NCBI GenBank assembly: GCA_947034885.2
Contig: OX344752.2
Location: forward strand, 25,052,386-25,116,385
Reading direction: 5' to 3'
From: Thuidium tamariscinum
Lineage: Eukaryota; Streptophyta; Bryopsida; Hypnales; Thuidiaceae
Length of the DNA: 64,000 nucleotides
Below, piece by piece: positions 24,250 through 38,576 of this stretch. A program made the position numbers and the translations under genes. The notes beneath the pieces were generated by a model that saw nothing but the letters and a program-made list of their open reading frames with translations, searched no databases and had not been told where the DNA came from. Position 1 is the stretch's first letter. Every line of letters begins with the position of its first letter.

Positions 24250-26424
24250 ACGTATTGTAATCTTTTTAGAGATCCATTGTGAAGCATGACCGTGTTGAAC
24301 TCTACAATAACATTTTCGAGTTGCACTATAGCAATGACCAACCTAATTTGAACCTGAGGATGAGAGAAGTCAACTTTATTGGGGTGATGAGAATCACTTT
24401 TAGAACCGATCAGAAGATCTAATTTCCTTATGTCAGATCCAAATACTTCTTTCCCTTCCAAGTGCAGAATTTAAGTACAAATGTACTCCATTTGAAGCAT
24501 CTCATTGAGTGCATTTGTAATTTTTTTTTCATCCCCAAATGCCATTATAATTTAAAGAGTTTCATATCTTATTTAATTAGAGAGGTCTTTTCTAAGAATT
24601 CCTTTGCAAAGTTAAGCCCTATAGTTACTTATGTATATGAAGGCTTAAATCTAATCATCACACATGGTAATTAATAAGGCAAACTCAAGTTTTTAAAAAG
24701 CTTGCATTCATCTATTGTGGATTGTTTTTTTTAAGTTATATATTGGAATGTAGACCAGCTAGTTCTTCTATTATCAATTTTTGCAAAGATGATCATGAAT
24801 GAAGTCATTATTCAAATAGATTGCAACTTAAGGTGTAAAGGAAGAAACAAAAAGATATGACAATAAAGGTAATATTGTTTCCATAAATCTATCCTATTGA
24901 CGGTATCAAAAGTCTCAAAATGCAAACAAATCATTTAGCTTACAAAATTGTTGATTATAATGCAACTCTATGGAAATACCACCAAATTTTGATTTCAAAC
25001 TATATATATACATCTTGTCTACTTTAGATATCAATATAGCATCCTTTTATTGCCTACAAAATTGAATATGCTAGTTCTATAATTTTTTGGTAATTAGCTT
25101 TTTTACATCTTTATCTACGTTTGTTAGTTAATGGAACAAATAAGCTCTTTTACAATCTACCATTGGAACACATGGATCCTTTGACCTATACGCAATGCGA
25201 ATTGTAGTAAAGTTGGCTTGAGCACTATTACAAATGAGTTCCTTATACATTGGATTTGACACCTTACTTTCTACATGGCCTTATTTAAACTATGCCAAAA
25301 ATGAGTTGGCATTCAATACCCTTACTCTACTTATATTATAGATGGCAATTGTTATGATTTTGCAATAGAAAGAGTTATAGCTGTCTTACGTGATAGTTGT
25401 CCATGATTTCACCCTCTTCACATGATCAAACATAAAAAAATCAATTTTTAAAGTTGTCACCTTGTTGCATCCGTTATATAAGATTGACTTTATTCCAAAG
25501 TTCATTCATGAGCATTCTTAAGGACCAACATGGTTTTGACAATGGAGGTTTTCATTGAATTCTAGGACTTTGATATTTTTTTGCACATAGATGTGAATAA
25601 GTTTTTTAATTTTAATTGTAAAAAAGTAAATATTACTTGCTCTCTTTTCCTACTAGACTACATTCTCGACTACATTTCGTAAATGAATTTTTAACTACTT
25701 CTGACATTCAAAATTAGAGAATCAGAAAATATAAAAAGTATATAAACTTCTTTTTGTACAAGATCTTAGTTCCCAAAATATTGAGATTTATTTCACCCTT
25801 CTAAGAAATTGCCATTGGAAACTTTGGAGAGGACACATTGTGTCCTCTTAGTCCTTGAGGGATTAAACAAATTGTAGACCTTCTCTTGCCTTTGTCTTGA
25901 GAATACACTATTATAGATATATTCTATTTCAACATGTGCATCTTTTCATGTGAGCAATTTAATCAATCCCACCACCATTATTGTTATTGTTCCAAAAAGA
26001 AGATATAATGTTGTATACATTGGACAAGCTAATGAATTGGAACTTATCTATAAGAATCACTAATGCATAATTGTAGATCATCTCTTTTGATTTGGATTCA
26101 TTGTAAATAAACAACAAGACAAGGAACTTTGCTTACTTGCCACCATGCTAATACTGTACTCAAGTATCAATTTCAACTTAAATTAAGTTCAAGAAAAAGT
26201 ACCAATTTTTTTTTCTAATTCTAAGATTAAGTAGTCAAATCTACAAATAAGTTTATTAAGGGTTTACCATAATTTAAAAAAATCCAGTAACACTTTGTTG
26301 AATCAGTTATCAACTATCATTTAACCACCTACCATCAAGAATATTTTGATGGCAAAATGAAGAAAATTACTTCATTAACATTTGGGAAAATTTGAAGATG
26401 AAAGCTTGACTCTGCTCATTGTCA
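23525..26424. other. AT-rich intergenic DNA with a (TA/TG)n microsatellite
   Basis: A dinucleotide run of TA then TG repeats lies at about 24213-24249. A 139-codon minus-strand frame at 24042-24461 runs through this repeat (hence its Thr-His and Ile-Tyr runs). Its N-terminal 65 residues look more protein-like, but I recognise no domain and give it no product. The rest has no supported feature. Confidence 0.45.
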
Positions 26425-26810
26425 AAACGTAGGAATTGTGTTCAATGTAGAACTTTAGATTTCATTTTGGCATAGTAGGATTTTTTTTTAGAAAACTTAG
26501 AACTAGTGAGAGTTGGTAATTCAAGTTAAATTTCATTTCCAAAAATCTGTTTCAGATTTTAAGACTCCAATCAAAAGTTATGAACAAAATTTAGAGGGGG
26601 TGGACATGCCAAAGAAATTTGGCATGTCCCCCCCCTCTCTAAATTTTGTTCATAAATTTTGATTGGAGTCTTAAAATCTAAAACGGATTTTTGGAAATGA
26701 AATTTAACTAGAATTACCAACTCATACTAGTTCTAAGTTTTCTAGGAAAGGTTAATCTACTATGCCAAAATGAGTTCTAAAGTTCTACACTAAACACAAT
26801 TCCTACATTT
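26425..26810. mobile_element. Foldback element 1 (386 bp, arms about 190 bp)
   Basis: The arms 26425-26613 and 26618-26810 are reverse complements nearly end to end, from AAACGTAGGAATTGTG on the outside to GACATGCCAAA/TTTGGCATGTC at the centre with a loop of about four bases. The C-run in the right arm (eight C) against five G in the left is the main length difference. The element carries TCAAAAGTTATG at 26571. It is non-coding, and no clear target duplication is seen. Confidence 0.85.
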
Positions 26811-27014
26811 GAATTAACTAAATATGAGAGGTTGAGCTTTTAGTAATCCTAATTTACATATCCCATATTAGTTGTTGTACCTCCTACCACCCGTCTTGTA
26901 TAAAGAGCTTGTCTTCTCAATCAAATTCACTCACAACAAATGGCTTTGAAACCATGTGAGGTGGTGGCCCAACACTACTACATCACCATAAAAATGCTAA
27001 GGCTTTGTACAATG

Positions 27015-27830
27015 TATTTAATTTTTTTGCCTTCCCAATGGATAGCTATTGATGGCCATAATATTTTGAATCCAAATTTTTTTTCAATAAATGTTAAGAA
27101 TTGATTTAAGTACTACAATTTTTCTACCCTTTCAATGGACAGTTGTTAACGGCAATGCTTTTTGGCCCTAAGTTTGCTTTCAATATTAATTAAGAATTGA
27201 TCAAATGCTATAATTTTTCTACCTTCTCAATGGGCGGTTGTTAATGGCTACGATTTTTGGACCCAAAATTGTTTTTAAAAAATTCTAGAAATTAATCAAC
27301 TACTACAATTTTTCTATCCTTTCAATGGACAGCCGTTAACGGCAATGCTTTTTGAACCCAAGTTTGCTTTCAATGTTAGTTAGGAATTGATCAAAAGTTG
27401 TAATTTTCTTACCTTCTCAATGAATAGATGTTAATGGCTACAGTTTTTGAACTCAAATTGGTTTTCAAGAAATTTTAGAAATTAATCAACTACTATAATT
27501 TTTTACCCTTTCAATGGGCAACTGTTAACGGCAATGCTTTTTGAACCCAAGTTTGTTTTCAATACATATTAGGAATTGATTAAATATTGTAATTTTTCTA
27601 CTTTCTCAAAGGACGGCCATTAACAACTATAGTTTTTAGTTCCAAGTTTGTTTTCAATACACAATAGGAATTAATCAAATGTTGTAATTTTTCTACCTTC
27701 TGAATGAATAGCTGTTAATGGCCATGATTTTTGAACCCAAGTTTGTTTTCAATATATACTAAGAATTGATCAAATGTTACTATTTTTTTGCATTCCTAGT
27801 GCATAGCCATGTTTAGGGTTGCTTCCAATC
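27015..27830. repeat. Minisatellite array, unit about 95 bp, eight to nine units
   Basis: Each unit has a core like TTTCAATGGACAGYYGTTAA, followed by GGCAATGCTTTTTGRACCC or GGCTACRATTTTTGGACCC, a TTTTCAATA-type segment, GGAATTGATCAAA, and TAATTTTTCTACC. Cores recur near 27032, 27135, 27227, 27322, 27416, 27508, 27605, 27702 and 27805. Units alternate between two variants (GGCAATGC and GGCTAC types), which suggests amplification as a dimer of about 190 bp. Confidence 0.85.
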
Positions 27831-28608
27831 ATTTGGCTAGTCCTTGCACAAACAAAGATGTTTGAATATTGGGTGTGATTTACATTTCATTTTTAGATTA
27901 CATTAGTCATTTTTATAGTGCATGACAACTAATTACATTTGAACATCATTTCAAAAAAAATTATCATACAAATCTACAAATACAAAGATTAGATGTTGCA
28001 CGTTAGCCTCTTTATTTAAATCAACTATAGTTATAATTGCATGACTTTTTGAAGAAGGAAACCATGAAGACTCTTTTTATCTTGAGTAGTTGAAATATTA
28101 ATTGAGGGCAATTTCCAAAATCAACATTCCTTTATGTCATATGAAATCTTTTCAAGTTGTAAGGTTTTTCTTTGAAGAATGATGTTGTGAATTTAATCAT
28201 ACACTTTGTTACTTATTGTTACATAGAAATGAGTATATTTTTCTATATGGTCTTAAAGAACAATGAGGGGAAGACAATAGATGTTATGAATGTTATTATT
28301 AAATCAAGGAATACCAATTGGATACAAGCAAAAGTTACAATTCATATAGAATTGAAAAAAGATCACTACAAGGGAAACTATGTCCTATTTGACAGTAAAT
28401 TTGACAAAATTCTGTCAATTTTGCTGTAGATTAGGAGTACCTGTTTTGGATACTTTTTTGACAAAATTCTATCAATTTAGTTGTCAATTTGGACAAAGAT
28501 ACATGTCAGCAAGTCTTCCTCTCATTCCTTTGCTACCGTGGATTTTTTTTCCACATCATTTATTCTAAAAAATTATTCTCCAAGGATTTAATAAAATATT
28601 TGAAATAA
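27831..28608. other. AT-rich spacer with small palindromic repeats
   Basis: From 28366 the sequence CACTACAAGGGAAA is followed by repeated TTTGACAAAATTCTGTCAA and TTTGACAAAATTCTATCAA segments, each near-palindromic. This may be the end of a decayed CACTA-type element. The frames at 28172-28568 are not recognisable. Confidence 0.35.
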
Positions 28609-28872
28609 TTGAATTATTTGTAAAGTACACTAAACTGGGGTTTAAACCCATGAGTTTTGTAAAAAAGCCGGTTGAGTTAAGAAAGTCAAAATAAAAGTGG
28701 GTATGAAACTTATTTTTCCACCAAAATGGTGCCTAAAAAAGTTTGGTCCCCACTTTTGAAGTCGTTGGACATAAGTATCTTGCAAAAAAGTTTGACGCTT
28801 CAACTATAGTTGCCTTCTCAACTTCAAAAAAAGTCATGCCTAAAGTGGGGGGGGACTTTACAAATAACTCAA
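28609..28872 (-). mobile_element. Inverted-repeat MITE (family at 38577), copy 1
   Basis: The ends TTGAATTATTTGTAAAGT and ACTTTACAAATAACTCAA are inverted repeats. The interior (GCGTCAAACTTTTTTGCAAG on the minus strand, GACCAAACTTTTTTAGGCAC, GAAGTTGAGAAGGCAAC) is the reverse complement of 38577-38841 with few changes. It is 264 bp long and non-coding. Confidence 0.8.
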
Positions 28873-29132
28873 ATGGCTAGAAAAAAAATTAGATGAAATG
28901 TTTTTGGATGATTAAAATTTTAAAATTTTTTTTAATCAGCTTTCAAGAATGTTGGCCAAAACAAATTAAGATTATGGAATTAATTTATTCACTAAATTGT
29001 TTTACTCCATGAATAATTTGTATTTTGTGAAATGAATGGAGAAGTGAAGCTTTTTATATACACATACGGAGGTAGGGGGTGATCAATCCATATGGGATAT
29101 ATGAACTCTTGAAGTTGTGAGAGCTCATAATG

Positions 29133-29531
29133 AAGTTAGAAATCTGTAATTTTGTAATAAAACTAAGATTTCAAACCTCATTTAAGTATAGTATAATGTC
29201 TTTTTTCAAAAACATTTGAACAAAGATTAGTTAGAATATGAATTGGAGTTTCAAGTCCAAAAATCTGTTTGACATTCCAAGTTTCCAATCAAAAGTTATG
29301 GACAGATTTCAAAGAGGAAGTTTAAAAAAAATAACAAGAACAATTTCAAAGACCTCTTTGAAATTTCATAACTTTTGATTGGAAACTTCAAATGTCAAAA
29401 GAATTTTTGAATGCAAAACTTGAGTTGATTTTTTAACTAGTATTAGTTCAAGTTTTTTTGAAAAAACACATTATTCCATGCCTAAATGAGGCTTGAAGTC
29501 CTACTTTCAACACAATTTTTATTTCTAACTT
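29133..29531. mobile_element. Foldback element 2 (399 bp), same family as 26425-26810
   Basis: The outer ends AAGTTAGAAAT and ATTTCTAACTT and the inner arms (TTTCAAAGAGG and CCTCTTTGAAA) are complementary, with arms of about 190 bp and a loop of about 20 bases rich in A. It shares with foldback 1 the order TCCAAAAATCTGTTT, CCAATCAAAAGTTATG and a purine-rich centre, but is well diverged. Confidence 0.75.
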
Positions 29532-29550
29532 AACACATTAAGAGATTTTT

Positions 29551-29585
29551 GGGACAAAAACATTTAGTGCTTCTTGCAATCACCC
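29551..29585 (+). mobile_element. Solo right end of a GGGTSATTGC-family element
   Basis: GGGACAAAAACATTTAGTGC followed by TTCTTGCAATCACCC matches the last 36 bases of the copies ending at 9414 and 23524. Nothing else of the element remains. Confidence 0.5.
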
Positions 29586-30140
29586 GGGCCAAGAGATCTC
29601 AATGTGACAAACAAATAAAACAACATGTCTTAAGGTATAGATTGAATAGTGTATTTCGTAGGTTATATGTTTGTTCAAAGCAAAACTCAAAAGAAGAAAA
29701 TAAATATTTTAAGAGGTGCTCACAATCAATAGGCAATAGGCGTGAGGAAATTTTTTCAAAAGTAAACTGGGTGAAGTGTCTTAGTAGTGTCTCCACTTAA
29801 CAATGCAAAAAATGACACACTGTACACATACATGATTTTTGAAGTTCATGATCATGTAGCATACTCTTTCTAAATTGAAGCAAATTTGACAATTTTTACT
29901 AGTTAAGCAACTTTGTATTATAGAAGTAAAATCAATTGGGACTTTTCTGCCATGGTTATTTTATAGGACTTAGATTAGAAAAATCCAATTCAATGCAACA
30001 ATTATATTGAAAATCTATAGATTATGATTCATGGATATTTACTATTTTTTACATAGAAAATATGATCTAAGACCTTGAATTTCTTTCAAAATTTGTATTA
30101 ATTTTGAATTTGTAATTAACGTTGCACAAGCTTTGCTTGT
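29586..30140. other. AT-rich spacer
   Basis: Overlapping frames at 29549-29800 on both strands are Lys/Arg- or Leu/Phe-rich and not recognisable. No other feature is supported. Confidence 0.5.
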
Positions 30141-30885
30141 GGGTCATTGCAAGAAAGACCTGTAGCAAAGTGTAGCGTTTTGCACAGTACTCACTTTTTT
30201 CTTTGGGAGTATTGTATAAATAGTAAATCAATTTTTTTTAAAAGTAAAAAATATTTTTGATGTATATACCTTTAAGAAGAAGATACCCTAGGAAGGAAAA
30301 GCATAGAAAAATTCTCGAAGTAGGAGAAGTAGAAAAGTGCTGAATTTCGTGAAAATTGTAACTTTCACTATATTTTCACATTTTAATTTGTAAAAAATAG
30401 GGAAATTAATTTTTCTTAAAACTAAAAATTGTCCATTTGGGAAGACTTTATGGTAAAGGTATTTCACCAAAATAATGATCCGAAAACTATCTTGATTGTT
30501 CAAAAATGTGTGCGCAAGGGAGGCCTGTTAGCACACATGTAGAGGAAAGAGAATAATGATTTTTAAAATTTTCTTTGGTGGAAACATGCCTACTTAGTGT
30601 AGGAATAGACCCTAGAAATCTCAGCTCTAAATTATTAATTTAAAGTACTCCCCAGTACTAAAACCCCCTAAACCGCAAAGTGTGATAAATTAGAGAAATT
30701 AGAATTTAAATATAAAATAATTTTTGAAAATTTCTGAAAAATAAGGGTTTTGATAACTATCAAGTCAGTCATCTTCAATAAAAATTTCAAGTTCAAAGAG
30801 TTAATGCTTCAAAAGTTATAGCTCATGACAACTCCGTCACTCAAAGTGTGACGCCAAATAGTACAAGTCTTTCTTGCATTCACCC
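30141..30885 (-). mobile_element. GGGTSATTGC-family transposon, copy B (745 bp)
   Basis: The left end is GGGTCATTGCAAGAAA and the right end TTTCTTGCATTCACCC. A direct 4-base duplication, TTGT, flanks it (30137-30140 and 30886-30889). The interior is the reverse complement of copy C along its length, for example GGGAGTATT, AAGAAGAAGATAYCCTA, TTGTCCATTTGGGAAGA and the variant TCAAAAGTTATA near the right end. No transposase is encoded. Confidence 0.85.
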
Positions 30886-31520
30886 TTGTATTGATAATCA
30901 GTATTGAATCTAGAATCTAGATGGGGAATTTTCTAATGAAAATAACTTTGATCCATTAGGTTTTATGCCTATGTTGTACCCAAAATCACTCCAAAATTGC
31001 CATTCCTATACAAAGTTTCTATACAAAGTGATATAAAAAAAAATACTTTTTTTTGTACTTGCATATCTACTCAAATGGATTTGCACTTGAAGAGTATGAG
31101 AATATTTTAAAATGTTTTAAGAATTGTTTGACCAAGTAGAATGCAAGGTATTAGTATTTGAAGTGAAAGAAATGGGGGCAGTTTGCACCTTGTTACAATA
31201 GGTTGTCAAACTTTCTAACTTATTGGTTGAAAGTTCTTGTTGTATTGTAGATATTGAATTTAAATGTTGCAAAAAATTAATTAAGTTATCCATACTTCAG
31301 TTTCAAGCATCTTAAAATTAAAATTAAATAAACAAGCAATATGATTTTCAAAATTCTATTTTTTATTAATTCTATTTACATTTATTTGAAGGTTTTGATT
31401 CATTCTATTTGAATTAGTCATTTGAATTATATGAGCTATATATTTCTAGAAATAAAAGAATTTATATTATTTTAATACTACAATCTCATAGGTATGATAG
31501 ACAAATTCTTAGTTCACTTT
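30886..31520. other. Spacer with a fragment of the TTAA element family
   Basis: At 30965-31200 the order CCTATGTTGTACCCAAAATC, CTCCAAAATTGCCATTCCTA, GAAGTGAAAGAAAT parallels 11475-11690 (copy 1) without the TTAA terminus. The remainder is AT-rich and featureless. Confidence 0.45.
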
Positions 31521-32110
31521 TTAGCCCCTAAAGGTCCAAATACCATTTTTTTGCAATATATATGATGATTTTGGGCAACTCACTATCAAGTTTTAAACCA
31601 GGGTTTTAAAAATAAATTTCATTGAAATTTTCATATAACACGTGACCAAACAGTAGCTTACAAGCACAATAACTTTCATAACTACATGGTTAAAAAGTTA
31701 TTGCATGATATGTAGTTTTTTTTTGTTCAACATGCAACTTCAGCATTTTAAAAAATCATTTAGAAATATGTATATAAAAAAATTATTCTCTTAAAAAAGG
31801 AAATTTTGAATTTGTTTTCTAGGTTCATATAAACATGGAAAACTTTTAGTAATTCCATTTTCATTAATGAGACGAAAAATATTAGGAGTTCAATTTGTTA
31901 GTAGCTATAGAATTTCTATTTTAATATAAACTTTGAAGATATTTATTTAACTCAATTTTCAATATAATTCAAATAAAAAAAAAAAAAAAAAAAATTGGAT
32001 GTTTATTGTTTATTACAACATTACAACCATTGGAATTGACATTTTCAATTCTATAACTAAATTCTTAACCAATTTCAATTTTGAATACTTTTGTACTTCT
32101 TTTTGTCCAC
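31521..32110 (+). mobile_element. Degenerate TTAA-family element
   Basis: It starts TTAGCCCCTAAAGGTCCA (TTAA decayed to TTAG) and continues collinear with copy 2: TTTTGGGCAA, CATGGTTAAAAAGTTATTG, AACATGGAAAACTTTTAG, ATAAACTTTGAAG, GTTTATTACAACATTACAAC, CATTGGAATTGACATTTT. The right terminus is not identifiable. An A-run at 31976-31994 lies inside. Confidence 0.6.
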
Positions 32111-32582
32111 TATTTTTTTCAAGTATGAATATAAAATAATTTTTTCTTGAAATTTAATAAATGTATTCACAACTTATTTCTTCAACATATTGCAAAGGAT
32201 AAGTAAGTTACAGGATCTATACATTTTGTGTAAAAAATTTGAAAGATAAAATCTAACCATTTGGAAAGAGTTGAAAACACTCTATAGATTCTTTTTGGGC
32301 CTTTAGAAAAGTGGAGGTTCTTAGATTGTGAGAATGCATTAGAAACATTTGAAACTCTGCCATATAACTAATCTAATGTGGTCGAGAAACTACTACTTCA
32401 AATAATATTTATTATTTATTTATAAAAGTTAACTATTACATATTTCTAAAATACAAAAAAACTTTAATCAATTTTTTATTCTTTTTGTTTCTCTAAAATT
32501 TTGAATTTCTTTTAAAATTCAAAAAATCAGACTAGTAGTGGTTGATTGACTATGCATGGAACAATTTGGGAGAACAACCATT
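32111..32582. other. AT-rich spacer
   Basis: I see no supported feature. Confidence 0.5.
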
Positions 32583-32583
32583 A

Positions 32584-32671
32584 GATGAAATCTGAGGGCA
32601 TTATAGGGCCGTTTCAGGTTTGTTCCCGAAACGGATCCCAATGCCACTGGTCGTTGTCACGCCGACTTTTT

Positions 32672-32707
<36 letters not shown>

Positions 32708-32823
32708 AAAAAATAATTATTACGTGGCAGGGTTGCGACTACATAGGATTCAAGTTCACAGGGAAAAAATTGCATTCCCGCAGTCCGGGAACCTGCAGTC
32801 TCCTAATGCCCTCAAATTTCATC
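32584..32823. mobile_element. TA-flanked MITE with GC-rich interior and (TA)n core
   Basis: The ends GATGAAATCTGAGGGCATTA and TAATGCCCTCAAATTTCATC are inverted repeats (19 of 20), with TA on each side as a possible target duplication. This is the duplication made by Tc1/mariner-type elements such as Stowaway MITEs. The interior is unusually GC-rich (GTCGTTGTCACGCCGAC, CCCGCAGTCCGGGAACC) around an uninterrupted (TA)n run at about 32677-32705. The ATG frame at 32620-32826 crosses the repeat and is not a gene. Confidence 0.75.
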
Positions 32824-34570
32824 TAATGCCTAAAACAATCTCTTAGAAACCTAAAGCATTTAATGTCTTTTAATTAGAAATTCAAGCAATTTGATCTTGT
32901 AGTTTTTAAGGTTTTTTATTTTGAAATTTTAGGACGGTGTATTCTAATAAATGAATTTATTCTATAATTGAACTCTTTTATGAATAATTATAGATAAAGA
33001 TTTTAACCTCGCTTTGGATTTAAATACTTTGTGTTCATTTTGGCCTAAAAACATCAAATAACTTTAACTTTCAATATTTTAGTTTTCTTAGTCTAGAACT
33101 TAATTCACCTCATTATTTTTCAAACAATAGAAATCAAATTTTTATTTTTTTAATATACTTTTTGTACTCTTAATTCCATTTTGCAATCAAGTTTTGAAAA
33201 GATATTGAATTTGAAAAGGTACATTGAGCCTTCTTTCTAGAATTTAGTTTCATTTCACTTAGAATGATGACAAAATGACTAATTTTTAAATAAATTATGA
33301 ATGTTTCAAATTTTGAATGTAGATAAAAAAAGTTTTTCTTTGTTATTCAATAAATTTAACATTTATTCTTCAATTATCATGAATATTTATCTTCAATGTT
33401 TCAAATGCATCTTTATATCCATGCAATGCAAAAGAATTTAATTTGATATTTATCTTTTCATTTGAAGACTATAAAATACTATTAAAAAAAGATGAAATGA
33501 TCAACAACATCAACATTAATTTTTTGATGACCTACATTGAACCAAAGGGAAGTTTTAATCATTTACATTTTGAAATTTGTATTATTGGAAGCACATCCCA
33601 AAGTACTTTGAATAGACATAACGAAATTTAAATTTAAACATTTGACAACCACTTCTAAAGTAAGATAAATGTCAAAAAGTACAAATGTTTTAGCAAATTA
33701 CAATTACCAAAGGAAAATTTAACCATTGACGCACCAAATGCAAATTAGAGTGAGATTGAAAAACCACTTCAATGTGAAGTATAAATGACCAAATTTTATT
33801 TTGATAGTTATCATTTGCCAAGATCTCTATAATTTGCTTTTGAAGTAGTTGTTCAATTTTTCAATTTGAATTTTCTTATTTCTATTCAAAACACTTTTGT
33901 ACATGTATCCATTAAGATACAAATTCCAATTTCTAAGGGGCACTTTGCACTATGGCTGAAGGATGAAAGTGTGTCGGTTCCGACCAATCACATTTCAAGA
34001 AACCATGAGTTTGGCTTCTCAACCCTTAATACTACATGGCACAATCTAAAGTTCATTAAAATTCAATGTCCCTAAAGGCCAAACTGACTACTTGCATATT
34101 AGCCAAATGCTTACATGGTGATGGATTCTTGACTAGAGTTTGGGTCGATCAAAAATGAAAATCCAAACTCTAGTTGAGAGACCATGAGAGTTTTTTCATT
34201 AAAAAATCAAAATTTAACAAGATTTTAATCATTAAATTGACATAGGTTCGAACTTTGGGCTTTGTCATGGGAGGCTTCACACAATGGCCATCCCAATCAA
34301 GAGTAGTGGGAGATCATTACTAAGGGTCTGAACCTTTTGAACTTAGCCTTTGGAGACTTTACACTATGGGAGTCCATTACTAAGGATTTGGACTTGACCT
34401 TTGGGAGGCTTCACACTATGACCGATTAAAGGCTTTTAAATCCTATTTTTTAATTGTATTTTTGTAGCCCATTTCTTTGAACTCTCAACAAAGTTGAGGT
34501 CATTTACTCCTACGGCCTCTCAACTAGGATTTACATTGGGAGGGCCGATAGACCAGTCCGACTGAGGATG
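32824..34570. other. AT-rich spacer with short repeats near its right end
   Basis: A hairpin with 14 bp arms (CTAGAGTTTGG and CCAAACTCTAG) lies at 34131-34180. From 34255 to 34430, degenerate copies of a phrase like GGAGGCTTCACACTATGRCC recur three to four times. No gene is supported before the promoter of the ARF gene. Confidence 0.5.
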
Positions 34571-34573
34571 CAC

Positions 34574-34588
34574 TTAGGGTTTATAAAG
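34574..34588 (+). promoter_or_regulatory. Putative telo-box and TATA box of the ARF gene
   Basis: TAGGGTTTATAAAG combines a telo-box (AAACCCTA on the other strand) directly with a TATA-like TTATAAAG, about 390 bases before the start codon. Telo-boxes are known from promoters of plant housekeeping and translation genes. GC content rises from here onward. Confidence 0.45.
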
Positions 34589-34976
34589 CGGCAGCACCTT
34601 TCCCTTCGGCGAAGAAGATGCCGTGCGCGACGAGCCCCGAGCAAGCAGCTGACATGGCAAAAGCAACCCACATGCCGGACTTCCCTTAGGTTTGGCATCT
34701 TCACTCATTTCACAAACTGACCAGAAACCAAGCCCTGAAGAACCATAAGAGCAGTGGAGGACGCACTCAACCCTAGTGACCGAATATTCTGCTTGCTACT
34801 CATTTTTCGATCGTCTTCTTCGTTGCGTGATTTTTCTGAGTTTGCTCTTTCTCACAGCATCAATCATGGCTGATCTTCATCGCTGCCTTCTTCTTTCGCT
34901 CATTTTGTAAAATCCATTGCTCTAGGCAGCGTATAGATTTCAGTGGGCGTTCCGGGAGTAGCCTCAGCTTACAACT

Positions 34977-37233
<2,257 letters not shown>

Positions 37234-37675
37234 AGCCTTGTGTAGATTGCAAGCTGACCAGCAGCTTCCTGTTTCATATTATTGCGTATGCTAACTCATC
37301 CTTGAGGACGAAGGGAGCAACGTTTATCCTAAGTGCTTCTGTAATTAGTATATTGTTGGATACCTCTAAGGAAGTTGAATATGCAGCACTCTTAGGTTTA
37401 GATTATCTGCTGCAGTTAGAAGATTTGTGGAGATTTGTGCCTGTGATTGTAAACTCCACACTAGATTCCTCCTCTGCTTAGTTGTCTTGATTGCACATTC
37501 ATTGCGGCTGTTGCTACTGTTCCCAATATTGTGAGAAAGACTTACGCGTACATCCCAACTTCCTGCACGACTATGGAACTGTATTCTCGTGAATATCAAT
37601 GGCTGATGTAAGGTTTGAGCTTCCATAATCGCCACATACCGGTGTTGCAATTATTCATGAGCGCCACGAATTTCA
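37234..37675. other. 3' flank of the ARF gene
   Basis: Moderate GC content continues to about 37670, as expected for a 3' UTR. I see no separate gene. Frames on both strands here are unrecognisable. Confidence 0.45.
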
Positions 37676-38055
37676 ATAAGGTAGAAGGTCCTGAAATGGA
37701 CCATCTAAGCACTGAATCTGAATTTCGGGCAGGTGAAACTTCTTGAAATATTTTTCAGTAAATTTTTATTGAAAGATGAGGAATTGGCATCTAACCCAAG
37801 ATGTTGGATCATTTTTGAATTAGTTATGAATTTTCAAATGAAATGTTGTGTAGGTCCTTCTTAAAGTGTTCACTGCAGCTTCTAGAGAAAAATGGGAAAA
37901 GCAAGGGAAATGATTGGCTCTTAGAATAATGAATAATATTTTTCTTGATTCATTCAATGACTATGGAGGTCAATTTAGTAACCACACCTAGTCCATTCAA
38001 CCATCATTTATAGGGTCCATATTTAATGCCTACTCCATTTCAAGACCTATTTTAT
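37676..38055. mobile_element. Inverted-repeat MITE (family at 14316), copy 2
   Basis: The left end ATAAGGTAGAAGGTCCTG continues to AAATGGACCAT, and the right end is CTCCATTTCAAGACCTATTTTAT. These form an imperfect inverted repeat. The interior matches 14440-14700 (GAATTAGTTATGAATTTTCA, GATTGGCTCTTA, TTCATTCAATGACTATGGAG). It sits just downstream of the ARF gene and may carry that gene's polyadenylation region. Confidence 0.6.
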
Positions 38056-38576
38056 TAAGCATCTGAATTTGGATAAAGCAATAACATGAATTAGGGGGCA
38101 ATTAGAAAAGAAGGATGTACTTTTTGTTCTGCAATATTCTCAACTGCATTGAAGTCTTCATATAAAAATAGGGCCACAAGAAGGAAAATAAAGTGTACCC
38201 CCCACTCCTTATATTGAATACAATTATGTGTATGCTATGTATATAGATCCAATTTTAATATATATAAGTATACACAAACATGGATAAGGGTTCAAATTTC
38301 TATAGATCCCATATTGTTTGTGGAAGTGCATGAAGGAGGGAGTCTAGTAAGCTACATGACATATTAGGGTTAATTGAAAAGTGTACATTGTACGAGGAGA
38401 CAAAGTTTGGGAAAAAGATAGGACAAAATTCTTTAGAGCACCAAGATAGAGGTTTGATGGAATTTGATAATGTGTTTCTTATTTATTATTATTGTTTAAA
38501 CCCCCTTCTAACACTTGTTTACAAATACAAGATGAACTTTATGATGAACTCTACTTTTTAAGAATTTTTTGGACAT
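38056..38576. other. AT-rich spacer
   Basis: I see no supported feature. Confidence 0.5.

Noticed and set aside
34248-34440. Repeated CTTCACACTATG phrases considered as a CRISPR-like array
   Set aside because: Repeats are degenerate and irregularly spaced, the sequence is clearly nuclear plant DNA, and there are only three to four copies.
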